Origin: Actinoplanes sp. NBC_00393
GTDB taxonomy: Bacteria > Actinomycetota > Actinomycetes > Mycobacteriales > Micromonosporaceae
Length of the DNA stretch: 64,000 nucleotides
Reading direction: 5' to 3'
Assembly: GCF_036053395.1 (NCBI RefSeq)
Contig: NZ_CP107942.1
Location: forward strand, 1,206,501-1,270,500
Positions 45,001-53,822 of this stretch are shown here, piece by piece. The position numbers and the translations under genes are program-made. The notes beneath the pieces were generated by a model that had not been told where the DNA came from, made no database searches, and saw only the letters and a list, made by a program, of their open reading frames with translations. The number at the start of each line of letters is the position of its first letter. The first letter of the stretch is position 1.

Positions 45001-46143
45001 CTGCTGGCCCTGCTGGCCGGGCACATCAGCCAGGGGCTGCACCGCATCCACCAGATCGACGAGCAGCGCGAGACCGCCCTCGCCCTGCAACGCGCCATCC
45101 TCGGGCCGGCCCAGCTGCCGTCCGGGTTCGCCGTGCGCTACCAGCCGGCCACCCGCCCGCTGAAGGTCGGCGGTGACTGGTACGACACCATCCAGCTCGC
45201 CGACGGCCGGATCGGCATCGTCGTCGGCGACTGCGTCGGGCACGGTCTGCGCGCCGCCACCGTGATGGGCCAGCTGCGCAGCGCCTGCCGGGCCCTGCTG
45301 TTGCAGGACTCCAGCCCGTCCCGCGCGCTGATGGCCCTCGACCGGTTCGCCGCCCTGCTGCCCGGCGCCGCCTGCGCCACGGTGTTCTGCGGTGTGCTAG
45401 ACCCGGTCAGCGGCCGGCTCGCCTACTCCAGCGCCGGACATCCACCGGCCATCGTCGGGCACGCCGACGGCACCACCCACCTGCTCGACCAGGGCCGGTC
45501 ACGTCCGGTCGCGATCCGTCCCGGCCTGCACCGGCCGGAAGCCGAGTACATGGTGCCGCCGCGCGCCACCCTGCTGCTCTACACCGACGGCCTGGTGGAA
45601 CGCCGGCGACAGCCGCTGACCGCGGGCATCGACGAGGCCGGCGACGCGGTCCGGCACGGCCTGCACACCCCGATCGAGGACCTGGCCACCGAGATCATGG
45701 ACCGGCTCACTCCCGAACGCGGCTACGACGACGACGTGGCGCTGCTGATCTACCGCCACCCCGGCCCGCTGGAGCTGGAATTCCCGGCCGAAGCGACCCG
45801 GCTCGCGCAGGTCCGCACGGCGCTGCGCGGCTGGCTCGACCGCGCCGGAATCGACCCGGCCACCGCGCAGAACGTGCTCGTCGCCGTCGGCGAGGCCTGC
45901 GCCAACGCGGTCGAGCACGGCCACCGCGCCAGCCCCGGCGGCCGGATCCGGCTGCGGGCCGCCGCCACCGCCAGCGACCTGCGCCTGATCATCGCCGACA
46001 GCGGCGAATGGCGGGCGCCGGACCCCGCCGCGAACCCGTACCGTGGGCGCGGCCTCAAACTGATGCACGCCTTCATGCAAGCGGTCACCGTGATTCCCGG
46101 CAAGACCGGCACTATCGTCGACATGCACACGAGGATCGCCTGA
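42019..46143 (+). CDS. Hybrid histidine kinase-receiver-PAS-GAF-PP2C-RsbW signalling protein
   Basis: Giant signalling protein of 1374 residues combining a two-component and a partner-switch system. In order: PAS-like region (20-170), GAF-like region (180-330), HisKA with H353 in SHEFRTPLTL, HATPase (about 450-575), a receiver (625-740; D629/D630, phospho-acceptor D674 in VSDVMMP, K726), a PAS domain (750-870), a GAF-like region, a SpoIIE/PP2C phosphatase (1015-1235; DWYDTIQLADG and VVGDCVGHG with metal Asp) and an RsbW-type HATPase (1255-1374). No transmembrane helix. Its substrate is probably the STAS protein encoded two bases downstream. All catalytic blocks look intact. Confidence 0.88.
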   Translation: MSGSEHRPSPRSGVDVFAADREVGTDLAGVDWASTPLGPPAGWPQSLQTAVSILLSSRFPMWMAWGPQLTFFCNAAYRRDTLGRKYPWALGRPAGEVWAEIWDDIGPRIDTVLTTGEATWDEALLLFLERSGYSEESYHTFSYSPLRDDDGTLIGMLCVVSEDTERVIGERRMATLRDLGSDPSVVRTEQEMLAFAGRQLDRNLRDLPFTLTYLFSEDGGARLAAATGITAEHPASAAGLWPTATLAAQEPVLMALDGEAFAALPAGDWPEPPTQALVVPLLRQGGAPYGFLVAGLNRYRQLDDGYRGFVELTAGHIAAGIASARSYQAQQRRAEELAELDRAKTAFFSNISHEFRTPLTLIMGPVEELRTQLAGSGDRVHEELEVIHRNGLRLGKLVNTLLDFSRIEAGRMQARYEPVDLAAATADLASVFRSAVDRAGLTFEVDCPPLPQPVYLDRGMWEKVVLNLLSNALKFTFDGGIRVAVRAGDDQAVVTIADSGVGVPAAEMPRLFERFHRIENARSRSNEGSGIGLALVKELVGLHGGTITADSTLGEGTVFTIRLRFGTAHLPDDPVTAPDDVTPVSVNADPFLQEALRWLPASGPAGDAAVLAVQPTGQPADGAAAVLVADDNADMRDYLTRLLRAAGHDVTAVSDGQAALEAARHDVPDVIVSDVMMPRLDGLQLVAALRADPRTAGTPVLLLSARAGQEASIEGLEAGADDYLFKPFSAAELLARVRGNVALARLRNHHARWRTALIDSLQEAFFVCDDSGAVIEINTAFTDILGYGPEGLPYAPVHPWWPDASLDAGGHQAVADAFDMLLEQSQGTYTIPVVHRDGRRLWAAASFNQVVDPDTGKRVIVGTFRDVTAEHYAVQQDSALAALGMHLSRAENITEALSGVLRELRDLWQARYVLAAVFDDSGTPGVTATDPGVTWENLSEEQRSAVLAVRDRPVLTSATDTTTLTGISLDHPGGTMALWIELAGGRPFTAQDQTLLALLAGHISQGLHRIHQIDEQRETALALQRAILGPAQLPSGFAVRYQPATRPLKVGGDWYDTIQLADGRIGIVVGDCVGHGLRAATVMGQLRSACRALLLQDSSPSRALMALDRFAALLPGAACATVFCGVLDPVSGRLAYSSAGHPPAIVGHADGTTHLLDQGRSRPVAIRPGLHRPEAEYMVPPRATLLLYTDGLVERRRQPLTAGIDEAGDAVRHGLHTPIEDLATEIMDRLTPERGYDDDVALLIYRHPGPLELEFPAEATRLAQVRTALRGWLDRAGIDPATAQNVLVAVGEACANAVEHGHRASPGGRIRLRAAATASDLRLIIADSGEWRAPDPAANPYRGRGLKLMHAFMQAVTVIPGKTGTIVDMHTRIA

Positions 46144-46144
46144 G

Positions 46145-46444
46145 ATGACCACCGCGCTCACCCTCACCACCGATTCCCGGCCCGACGGGTTGCAGCTCAC
46201 CGCCGTGGGCGAGATCGACATGAGCAACGCCGAGATCTTCGCGAACGCGCTGACCGCGGCCGTCGCCGAAGCCGACGGGGAACGGCTCGTCGTCGACCTC
46301 ACCGGGGTGCAGTATCTCGACAGTGCCGGGCTGGCCGCGCTGTTCGCCCAGGCGGCCCACCTGCAGGTGCGGACCGGGCCGCTGATCGCGCCGCTGCTGG
46401 AGGTCTCCGGCCTGGCCGATCTCACCACGGTCGAGCACGCCTGA
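46145..46444 (+). CDS. STAS-domain anti-sigma-factor antagonist
   Basis: Small protein of 99 residues of the SpoIIAA/RsbV type. The phosphorylatable Ser is S60 in VQYLDSAGLAALF. It is encoded two bases after the giant kinase-phosphatase, so it is the obvious substrate: the RsbW-type domain would phosphorylate S60 and the PP2C domain would reverse it. No sigma factor gene sits next to them, so the sigma or other target is elsewhere. A hairpin follows. Confidence 0.92.
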   Translation: MTTALTLTTDSRPDGLQLTAVGEIDMSNAEIFANALTAAVAEADGERLVVDLTGVQYLDSAGLAALFAQAAHLQVRTGPLIAPLLEVSGLADLTTVEHA

Positions 46445-46470
46445 GCCGCACCCGTTCCGCAGCGCACGGC

Positions 46471-46492
46471 GGACGCGGCAATCGCCGCGTCC
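46471..46492. terminator. Bidirectional hairpin terminator after the STAS gene
   Basis: GGACGCGGC pairs perfectly with GCCGCGTCC around AATC. It is placed between two convergent genes. Confidence 0.7.
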
Positions 46493-46497
46493 CGCCC

Positions 46498-46935
46498 TCA
46501 GCGCCCGCGGAGCCACTTGGTGCAGTAGATCCGCGCCGCGTCCTGGGCGCAGGCACGGATGTACTCGTTTCGGCCGATCGGCCACACTCCGGTGTAGGCA
46601 GACTTGCTGCCGTCCTGGCGGTCGTACCGGGAGAGCATGCCGTTCTCCCAGAACTCCACGTAGACACTGGCCTTCCGGCCGCCGTTGTAGAGCCCCCAGG
46701 CGCAGTCGGCGTCACCGTTGTAACGCAGTTCGACCTTGTTGAAGCTGGTCCCGTCGATCCAGGTCTCGGTGGTCGGTGTGGTGAAATCATCGATGGAGGC
46801 CCAGTAGCGGGCCGTCGACCGTAGGCCGCCGTCACAGCCGATCGCGGCCGAGGCGGGGGTGCCGCCCCCGAGGGCCGCGACGGTGGCGAGCGGGACGACG
46901 GCGATGACGAAGGCGGCGATCCGGCGAAGGTCCAT
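46498..46935 (-). CDS. Secreted protein, DUF2690-like
   Basis: Extracellular protein of 145 residues. A signal peptide (FVIAVVPLATVAALGGGTPASA) precedes a mature part with four Cys and the pattern NKVELRYNGDADCAWGLY, like DUF2690-type proteins of actinomycetes (VELRYSxxCxAAW). The C-terminus (RACAQDAARIYCTKW) has two further Cys. Function unknown. ATG at 46935 follows CAAGGAAC. Confidence 0.7.
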   Translation of the reverse strand: MDLRRIAAFVIAVVPLATVAALGGGTPASAAIGCDGGLRSTARYWASIDDFTTPTTETWIDGTSFNKVELRYNGDADCAWGLYNGGRKASVYVEFWENGMLSRYDRQDGSKSAYTGVWPIGRNEYIRACAQDAARIYCTKWLRGR

Positions 46936-47185
46936 GGGTGTTCCTTGCTCCTCAGTAGGTCCGCGCGTCTCGCGAACTCACTGGTCAGCACCCCACTTCG
47001 ACCGAAACGGTTCAGCACCTGACCAACCATCACCCTCCCGGATGACACCAGCGGTTCACCGCAGCGCCCGCGGACGGGCCACCTCGTCATCCCGAGTCGG
47101 TCGATCGGCCGAACGTATCGCCTTGACTGGACGTGGCGTCCCTTTGCGCACCTCGACGGCACTGGTAGGCAGAACGTCTACCTTG

Positions 47186-47818
47186 ATGACGGAGGTGTTC
47201 TCCATAGCCGCCACCACTTCACCGCCCTCCGATCCGCCCGAATCGTCGGGGTGGCGCAGGTCGGTCAGCGCTCCCCACATCGGTGCTCTGGTCGGGATGG
47301 CCGGGCTCGGTGTCGCCATCATCAGCGCGTTCATCGGTTACGCCTCCTGGCGCGGCGACGAGAAGGAGCGACAGGGCGCCATCTCCGGCGCATCGAGTGC
47401 TTCGCCCTCACCCGCCGGCGCCTCACCCTCTCCCTCGCCTCCCGTCGGTCCGCTCCGGTTCAAGCTCGACAGCGAGCGAGTCGACGCCCACACCGTCGAA
47501 GTGACGCCCACGTCCACCGGTGCTGCGAGGAAGGGGTTGACCTACTGGTTCGTCGTCGCGGTGAGCTGGGGCGACGGGAACACCGACTACTACCCGCGGT
47601 TCGAGCTGCACGGTGATGACGACCCGTTCCTAGTCACGATCCCCGAGGACGCCAGCGCCGACGCGACCCGGACCGGCCGGGTCTACGCGTTCAATGCGCA
47701 GCAGACCGCGGACGCCAAGATCCGGGTGGAACGCCAGAAGACACGCGACGGCGAGGACTTCTTTCCCGAGGACACCGGCGATCCCGTGTCGACCGCGGTC
47801 CCGTTGCCCTTCGGCTGA
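47186..47818 (+). CDS. Membrane-anchored protein of unknown function
   Basis: Protein of 210 residues from ATG 47186. A single transmembrane helix at about 33-53 (ALVGMAGLGVAIISAFIGYASW) is followed by a Ser/Pro linker and an external beta-rich domain of about 110 residues (LTYWFVVAVSWGDGNTDYYP). No family recognised. The start is uncertain because the frame is open upstream. It lies directly before a gene of similar size class and orientation at 47851, and may belong with it. Confidence 0.6.
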   Translation: MTEVFSIAATTSPPSDPPESSGWRRSVSAPHIGALVGMAGLGVAIISAFIGYASWRGDEKERQGAISGASSASPSPAGASPSPSPPVGPLRFKLDSERVDAHTVEVTPTSTGAARKGLTYWFVVAVSWGDGNTDYYPRFELHGDDDPFLVTIPEDASADATRTGRVYAFNAQQTADAKIRVERQKTRDGEDFFPEDTGDPVSTAVPLPFG

Positions 47819-47850
47819 TTCTGTCGGTGGTGGCTGTTACGGTCCGGCCC

Positions 47851-49326
47851 ATGACAGGCCACTCCGACGTACTCGCGGTGCTGCGCCAGCGACCTGATCT
47901 GGCTCGGCTGGCTGCGGGCTCCTTCGACTTCGATCTCGACCGCGTCGAGCATGTTGAAGAGGTCCGGCTGGCGAGCGGAGCGCCGCTGACGGCCGTGGCC
48001 GGCGATGACACCGGTGGGACCTATTTCGTCTGTGCCGGCGGGGCCGTGCTCTACGCGAGCTCTGAAGGCGAAGCAGGGCTCATCGGCGCGAGCATGGACG
48101 AGGCTTTGGAGATCCTTTTCGGTCTGCCGGGCTGGTACGACTACATCGATCTCGAGGCCGACGACCAGGCGGTGGAGGAGGCCTTCGCCCGGACCGAGGA
48201 CGAGATCCGAAGTTCGTACGCTCCTCGGCTGGACGTTGATCGCAGCACGCTGCTCGACGGGCTGGGGCTGCGCCAACTCCCGAAGCGGGAGCTGCTGCGG
48301 AGGCTTCAGGGAGCACTTCTGCGTACGGAGCCCGAGTTTCTCCTGCTGAATACGGACGAAGCCTGCGCGTACGCATTGTTGGACCACCTTGATCGTCCGC
48401 CGCTCTGGCAGGCGGTCCTGGCTCCCGGCCAGGTTGATCTTGCCCGGATGCGGGCCGACCGTGAGATCGCGGACGATCCGGTACGGCGGGCCACCGTCCT
48501 ACGCGCCGCGCAGTACGACCGGCAGGCGGCTGACCTGCAGCTGCTGCGCCTGCTCCTGCAGCACGAGGCTCGCAGCGGCGCTACCGAGGAGTTGCGTCTC
48601 GCCGCGGTCCTGGTCGGCCTGCACGGTCAGGCAGACGATCACCTCCTGTTGGACTCCCTGCGCAAGGCCAACCCCGATGTCCACTTCCTGCTCGGCGGCT
48701 TCCCGGACTCCGCTGAAGCGCTTGCTCGGTGGGCGGCCGACTTCGACTCGTCGAACTACGGCCAGGACCCGCACGACGAGAACGACCTCACCTGGACGGC
48801 ATTGGCCCGCCGCCAGGGCCAGCACGAACTCGCCCGTTGTGCGCTGATCCGCATGCTCGACGACGCGGGCCCATTCGATGAGATCCTGCTCGGGTCGCTA
48901 GCCCGCGAGTTCGAGACCCTCGGCGACCTCACGCAGGCCATCCGGGCACGCGGACTGCACGCGTCTCTGCAGGACGATGCCGGCAAGCGCGGTGTGGCCC
49001 TCACGAGCTTGGCCTCTTTACAGCGCCGTGGTGGCGAAGTCGCGGCAGCCTGGCAGTCGCTTCAGCAGGCGGTCGCCGTCCTTGATGCCGGTCCACCGCA
49101 ACCTCCCAGCCCGGCCATCACCTGGCGGGAGGTCGGGCTGGGGCTGCGAGTCACCGAGGAACACTTCCTCATCACGCAGGCTGCCGCGCACCTCGGTCTC
49201 ACCGACCTGGCTCAGGAAGCCCTCGAGTCCGGGCAGGCCATCCTCGACAGCCTGCGGTCACCCGGCGACAGGCTCCGGCACCAGGCCGCCGTCGCGACGG
49301 CCACTCAGACCGGCGGTCGCAGGTAG
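47851..49326 (+). CDS. Hypothetical protein with SUKH-like N-terminus and helical repeat C-terminus
   Basis: Cytoplasmic protein of 491 residues. The N-terminal 130 residues read TAVAGDDTGGTYFVCAGG and VLYASSEGEAGLIGASMDEAL, reminiscent of SUKH/SMI1-type immunity domains. The remaining part is helical, with TPR-like repeats such as LGDLTQAIRARGLHASLQDDAGKRGVALTSLASL and a C-terminal helix pair. Function unknown; the combination fits a toxin-immunity or sensing role, which is inference. Its end overlaps the opposite gene at 49305 by 22 bases. Confidence 0.68.
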   Translation: MTGHSDVLAVLRQRPDLARLAAGSFDFDLDRVEHVEEVRLASGAPLTAVAGDDTGGTYFVCAGGAVLYASSEGEAGLIGASMDEALEILFGLPGWYDYIDLEADDQAVEEAFARTEDEIRSSYAPRLDVDRSTLLDGLGLRQLPKRELLRRLQGALLRTEPEFLLLNTDEACAYALLDHLDRPPLWQAVLAPGQVDLARMRADREIADDPVRRATVLRAAQYDRQAADLQLLRLLLQHEARSGATEELRLAAVLVGLHGQADDHLLLDSLRKANPDVHFLLGGFPDSAEALARWAADFDSSNYGQDPHDENDLTWTALARRQGQHELARCALIRMLDDAGPFDEILLGSLAREFETLGDLTQAIRARGLHASLQDDAGKRGVALTSLASLQRRGGEVAAAWQSLQQAVAVLDAGPPQPPSPAITWREVGLGLRVTEEHFLITQAAAHLGLTDLAQEALESGQAILDSLRSPGDRLRHQAAVATATQTGGRR

Positions 49327-49805
49327 CCGTGCTCGGCGAGAGCGCCGGCATGCCTCTCATAGTCGGCCGGATCGGTCGGGGTGAGCGTGTTGAGCCCGTC
49401 CACATAGCGGTTGAACATGCTGAACGCCGCCGCGATCAGCACGGTGTCGTGAATGGTCCGGTCGTCGGCGCCGGCCGCGCGTGCCTGCCCGATGTCCTCG
49501 GGGGTCACCGACCGGCCGTCCACCCGGACCTTGTCGGCGACGGCCAGCAACGCGGCCATCAGAGGATCAGTTTCGGACTCGCCGTCGCTCAGCCGCCGCG
49601 CGACGGCGCCATGCGTCTCGGCGCAGAAAGTGCATTCGTTGCGGCGAGAAACGTACGCGGCAATGGTTTCCCGCTGTGCCGGGGTGAGCGGCGAAGGGCC
49701 TCGCAGCAGGGTCTCGGCGAGGCTGTTGAGCGGTTCTGCGGTCTGGGGGTAGCCGGCCAGCAACCCGGCGATTCCGGGCAGCGGCGGCAGATCGATGTGC
49801 GGCAC
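49305..49805 (-). CDS. AhpD-like carboxymuconolactone decarboxylase-family protein
   Basis: Helical protein of 166 residues with an intact alkylhydroperoxidase-type site: C58-T-F-C61-A-E-T-H65 in RRNECTFCAETHGA. That distinguishes it from the relative at 23781, which lacks the second Cys. It may reduce hydroperoxides or act in redox sensing with a thiol partner. It converges with the SUKH-like gene, and the two coding ends overlap by 22 bases. Confidence 0.85.
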   Translation of the reverse strand: MPHIDLPPLPGIAGLLAGYPQTAEPLNSLAETLLRGPSPLTPAQRETIAAYVSRRNECTFCAETHGAVARRLSDGESETDPLMAALLAVADKVRVDGRSVTPEDIGQARAAGADDRTIHDTVLIAAAFSMFNRYVDGLNTLTPTDPADYERHAGALAEHGYLRPPV

Positions 49806-49954
49806 ACCTCACGTGATCATGTTCAGCGATCGATATCCACGTCCGAACGGCCAGCCTTGGGCCGTCCGATAGGCGACGACGAACGCGAATGGATCTCGTG
49901 GTCCCGATCTCGTAGAATCGGGCGCCTCGCGTCAAGGACGACAGGGGGATCCTG

Positions 49955-50779
49955 GTGAGCACCGACCGCTCGGACATCGCGGCCCGCATCGACATGACAA
50001 GACCGCACCCCGCGCGACGGTACGACTACTGGCTCGGCGGCAAGGACAACTTCCAGGCCGACCGCGACGCGGCCGAGGCGATCGCTGCTGTCTTCCCGCA
50101 CATTCGCACGGCCGCCCGCGAGAACCGTGCCTTCATGCAGCGGGCGGTCAAGTTCCTCGCCGCCGAGGCGGGCATCCGGCAGTTCCTGGACATCGGCACC
50201 GGCCTGCCGACCGCCGACAACGTGCACGACGTCGCGCAGGCGATCGCCCCCGAGTCGCGGATCGTCTATGTGGACAACGACCCGCTCGTGCTCGTGCACG
50301 CCCGAGCGCTGCTGACCAGCTCGGACGAAGGCGCCACCGCCTACATCGACGCGGACGCGAGAACGCCGGAGAAGATCCTCGCCGATCCGACCCTGCGGAG
50401 CACGCTGGACTTCTCGCAGCCGATCGCGTTGCTGATGGTGGCCCTGCTGCATTTCGTCGAGGACCACGAGGATCCGTACGAGATCGTGAGACAGCTGGTC
50501 GCCGCATTGCCCGCCGGCAGCTACCTGGTGTTGTCACATGCGACGTTCGACCCGCTCGACGCGGAGACGATCGCCGCGATGGACGCGGTGAACAAGAACA
50601 TCAAGCCGCTGTTCTCTCCCCGCCCGTTCGCGGAGGTCTCCCGGTTCTTCGACGGCCTCGAGCTGCTGGAGCCCGGGCTGGTCTCGGTCTCCGACTGGCG
50701 GCCGCAGCCGGGCCCGCGCCCGACCCCCGCCGAAGCCACCGGATACGGCGCCGTCGCACGGATCACCGGGAGCCGCTGA
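49955..50779 (+). CDS. SAM-dependent methyltransferase, PF04672/DUF574 type
   Basis: Class I methyltransferase-fold protein of 274 residues. HPARRYDYWLGGKDNFQADR and the SAM-binding block FLDIGTGLPTADNVHDVAQ are marks of the actinobacterial PF04672 family, common in Streptomyces and Micromonosporaceae. Then VYVDNDPLVLVHARALL follows. The substrate of the family is poorly known. It starts at GTG 49955 after GGGGGAT. The following NACHT gene begins 41 bases later on the same strand, so the two may be co-transcribed. Confidence 0.88.
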   Translation: MSTDRSDIAARIDMTRPHPARRYDYWLGGKDNFQADRDAAEAIAAVFPHIRTAARENRAFMQRAVKFLAAEAGIRQFLDIGTGLPTADNVHDVAQAIAPESRIVYVDNDPLVLVHARALLTSSDEGATAYIDADARTPEKILADPTLRSTLDFSQPIALLMVALLHFVEDHEDPYEIVRQLVAALPAGSYLVLSHATFDPLDAETIAAMDAVNKNIKPLFSPRPFAEVSRFFDGLELLEPGLVSVSDWRPQPGPRPTPAEATGYGAVARITGSR

Positions 50780-50820
50780 GGCCGGTCGCGCCGCGCAGCG
50801 GTCGCTGCCATCATGAGCCG

Positions 50821-53817
50821 ATGACCGACGGCGGGCGTCCCGCCACCGGCTGGCTGCCGGTGGCGATCGGAGTGCTGCTCGTCGTCGCGGTCGGCGTGTT
50901 CACCAACGTCTTCACCAGCGCGCTGCCGGCCGACTGGACCTGGGCCCGCGACTGGAAACTGATGGCCGCCGGCCTGGCCCTGGTCACTCTGGTCAGCATC
51001 GTGCGGACCCGGATGCTGAGCGCCGGCCGCACGATCCGACGGCCGCTGCGCTCGTTGCGGTACGGCCACCACTACCGCCGCTGGGTGCGGAACTCCCGGC
51101 GCACCCTCGACGCCAAAGGACTCGCCACGATCGGCCCGTCCAGCCCCGAACTCGACGCCGTCTTCGTGAACGTGGCCCTCATGTCCCAGGCGCCCAGCAA
51201 GGTGTCCACCGGTGTCGTCGGCGGCGGCACCGGCGACGGTAAGCGGCGTTCGATCTGGGAGTTCCTCGATCAACGGGACCGCACCGTGCTGGCCGTGCTC
51301 GGTGCTCCCGGCGGCGGCAAGACCACCCTGCTCAGCCACGTCGCCCGGGAAACCGCCGCGACCCACCGGGAGAAGCTGCGGCCCGTGCCGGTGCTGCTGC
51401 AGCTGCGCGACCACGCCTCGACGATCAGCGGCAAGCTGTCGATCACCCTGCCCGAACTGATCAGGGCGACCGTGCCCCCGCTGATCGGCACGGAACCGGC
51501 CGGCTGGTGGGAGAAGCAGCTCCGGGCGGGGCGATGCGTGGTGCTTTTCGACGGGTTGGACGAGGTGGCCGAGGGAGACACACGACGGGCGGTGGTGTCC
51601 TGGATCAACGCGCAGGTCGACGTGCACGCGGGCAACGACTTCGTGGTCACGTCCCGGCCGCACGGCTATCGCGACTCGTTCGTCCGCACGAGAGACACCG
51701 TGCAGGTGCTGCCGTTCACCCAAGCGCAGGTCCAGATCTTCCTGCGCAAGTGGTATGAAGCAGCCGAACCGAAGGCGGATGTCGATACCACGGCTGCCGA
51801 CCGGCTCTTCCGGCAGCTCTGCGCCAGCCCCGCGCTGCGTGATCTCGCCGAGAACCCGCTGCTGCTCACCATGATCGCGTACGTTCACCGGTACCGGGGA
51901 GAACTGCCGGACAACCGTGCCACGCTCTACAGCGAGGTCTGCGACGTCATGCTGTTCCGCCGCGACCAGGAGAAAGGTGTCACGTTCGCCCTGTCCGGCG
52001 CCGAACGTCTGGACCTGCTGGGACGGCTCGCCTGCTCCTGGATGCTGACGACGCGCCGGGACGCCGGGCGGCGCGCGTTGCTGGACGAGCTGAGGCCGTG
52101 GCTCGCCGGGATCACGCCCGAGGACTTCCTGGCGGAGATGGAAGCCACCGGCCTGCTGGTCGAGCAGACCCCGGATCTGTACGCGTTCGCGCACCTGACC
52201 TTCCAGGAATTCCTGGCCGCCCGGCACCTCACCGAACACGCCGAGCAGGAGGTGCCGCTCGAGGCGATCGGTGATTCCTGGTGGCGGGAGACGACCCTGC
52301 TCCACCTGCTCTACTCGCCTGAGAACGATCCCGACTCGATCGTGCTAGGCGCCGTGCGAGCCGGGACCGCCCGGGCGCTGTCCTTCGCGTACGAGATCGT
52401 CGACCTCGGGTTCGCCGTCTCGGCCGGAGCACGTGCGAGGCTCGACGAGGTGCTGCGCAAAGGTGTGGCCCCCGAGTCGGATGCCACCCGGCGTCGGATC
52501 GCCGTGGATGTGCTCGTCGACCGTCTGGTGTCGGACGCGATGCAACTCCCGGGCGGCGGCGAGATCTGCCGGCATCCGGTCAGCAACCAGATCTACGACC
52601 TGTTCCGTCCGAGCGCCAGCCCATCGTCTCCGGATGATCCGGCACGCGGCATGTGGCGCAGCGAGGCGCTGGCGTTTCTCGGCCGGCTCAACGAGGAGAT
52701 CGCGGCCACCTCAGGCGGATCCACTTTCCGGCTGCCCACCTATGCGGAGCTTCGCCTGCTGGAGCCGCCGGGGCCGGTTTGGACCAGTGACGCACACTCG
52801 GAGCAGACCTGGCCGGACGGCTGGAGCGTCAGCGTCACCGGCAGCGACCTCCGGGAAGCCCTCGCCATCGATCTTCGGAACTCGTCGCTCCTCGCGTTCG
52901 CGCTGTTCGAGGGGGTGCAGCACAGAATCTCCGGGCTACGGCACCGTGCGGCCGCCGTCAACAAGGAGGCGGCCAACGTCGCGGCGGCCGTGCGGCAGGC
53001 GGTAGCCGACGAGACCTACGCCCACCTGGATCTCGAACGCTTGCACGCCCGCCAAGGCAGCGAACGCATCGTCGGTGACGCGATGTCCCGGGTGATGTCG
53101 GCACTCCAGCATGACGTCAATCTGCTGATCACCGACCTGCAGTGCCTTCCCTCGCTGGAGAACGCCGCTGTCAGCGATCTTTCCGCGGCTCTCGCCGGCA
53201 TCGATCTCGGGCCGGCACATCGCATCGTGAGCCAGGCCCGCCCACGACACAGCAGGATGCCCAACCTGCGCATCAGGTCGATCGACGACACGCTGCAGAG
53301 AATCAGACAGAGTCTCGCCGGCGCACCGCGGCTGGTGACCGCGCGCCCGCCCGGGGATGATCCTTCGCGGTCACCGGTGGACCACGTCCTCGGCCCGGGG
53401 CGGCGCCTGGACATCACCGGCCGGCAGTCTCCGCTGGACGATCGCAGCACTGTCGAGCTCCTTGCGGAGGCGCTACTACCGGAGGGTTTCTGGACCGTCT
53501 ATATCGATCTGGATGCGCTGACAGCGACGGTCGACCGTCTGGCCGACCCGGCTCTCGCGCTTCCGCCGGGCCTGAGCGAGTTCGACCGGGTCCTCCAGCG
53601 GCTGGCGCGGGCCGCCGAGCCGGTGGTCACCCGCAAGCTGCCGATCACCCCGGCGAGGGCGGCGAGCGTACGCGTCCCCGCGTTGTTCATCGCGCGAACG
53701 GTGCCTGTGAAGAGCGACCAACTTCACCGGGACCTGGTCGAACTGGCCGCCGCCATGTGCGTGCTGGAGCGACGGGCGATGCGCCGGTCGGAGACGCTTC
53801 ACCTGGTCCGCGACTGA
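50821..53817 (+). CDS. Membrane-anchored NACHT/STAND ATPase
   Basis: Large protein of 998 residues. Two transmembrane helices at about 11-32 and 42-62 are followed by a NACHT domain: Walker A GAPGGGKTT at 161-169, Walker B LFDGLDE at 242-248, and the SRPHGYRDSF sensor. A helical winged region follows (HLTFQEFLAARHL). The C-terminal half has no recognised repeats or effector domain. NACHT proteins of this size include bacterial antiphage sensors, but also plain signalling proteins. No nuclease or other effector is visible, so membrane action is a guess. It follows a methyltransferase gene. Confidence 0.85.
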   Translation: MTDGGRPATGWLPVAIGVLLVVAVGVFTNVFTSALPADWTWARDWKLMAAGLALVTLVSIVRTRMLSAGRTIRRPLRSLRYGHHYRRWVRNSRRTLDAKGLATIGPSSPELDAVFVNVALMSQAPSKVSTGVVGGGTGDGKRRSIWEFLDQRDRTVLAVLGAPGGGKTTLLSHVARETAATHREKLRPVPVLLQLRDHASTISGKLSITLPELIRATVPPLIGTEPAGWWEKQLRAGRCVVLFDGLDEVAEGDTRRAVVSWINAQVDVHAGNDFVVTSRPHGYRDSFVRTRDTVQVLPFTQAQVQIFLRKWYEAAEPKADVDTTAADRLFRQLCASPALRDLAENPLLLTMIAYVHRYRGELPDNRATLYSEVCDVMLFRRDQEKGVTFALSGAERLDLLGRLACSWMLTTRRDAGRRALLDELRPWLAGITPEDFLAEMEATGLLVEQTPDLYAFAHLTFQEFLAARHLTEHAEQEVPLEAIGDSWWRETTLLHLLYSPENDPDSIVLGAVRAGTARALSFAYEIVDLGFAVSAGARARLDEVLRKGVAPESDATRRRIAVDVLVDRLVSDAMQLPGGGEICRHPVSNQIYDLFRPSASPSSPDDPARGMWRSEALAFLGRLNEEIAATSGGSTFRLPTYAELRLLEPPGPVWTSDAHSEQTWPDGWSVSVTGSDLREALAIDLRNSSLLAFALFEGVQHRISGLRHRAAAVNKEAANVAAAVRQAVADETYAHLDLERLHARQGSERIVGDAMSRVMSALQHDVNLLITDLQCLPSLENAAVSDLSAALAGIDLGPAHRIVSQARPRHSRMPNLRIRSIDDTLQRIRQSLAGAPRLVTARPPGDDPSRSPVDHVLGPGRRLDITGRQSPLDDRSTVELLAEALLPEGFWTVYIDLDALTATVDRLADPALALPPGLSEFDRVLQRLARAAEPVVTRKLPITPARAASVRVPALFIARTVPVKSDQLHRDLVELAAAMCVLERRAMRRSETLHLVRD

Positions 53818-53822
53818 ATGCC

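Noticed and set aside
41974..45243. 1089-codon open frame antisense to the hybrid histidine kinase
   Set aside because: It is a shadow of the real gene in high-GC DNA. It has no ribosome site, domain or conserved motif, and the opposite frame carries full catalytic motifs.
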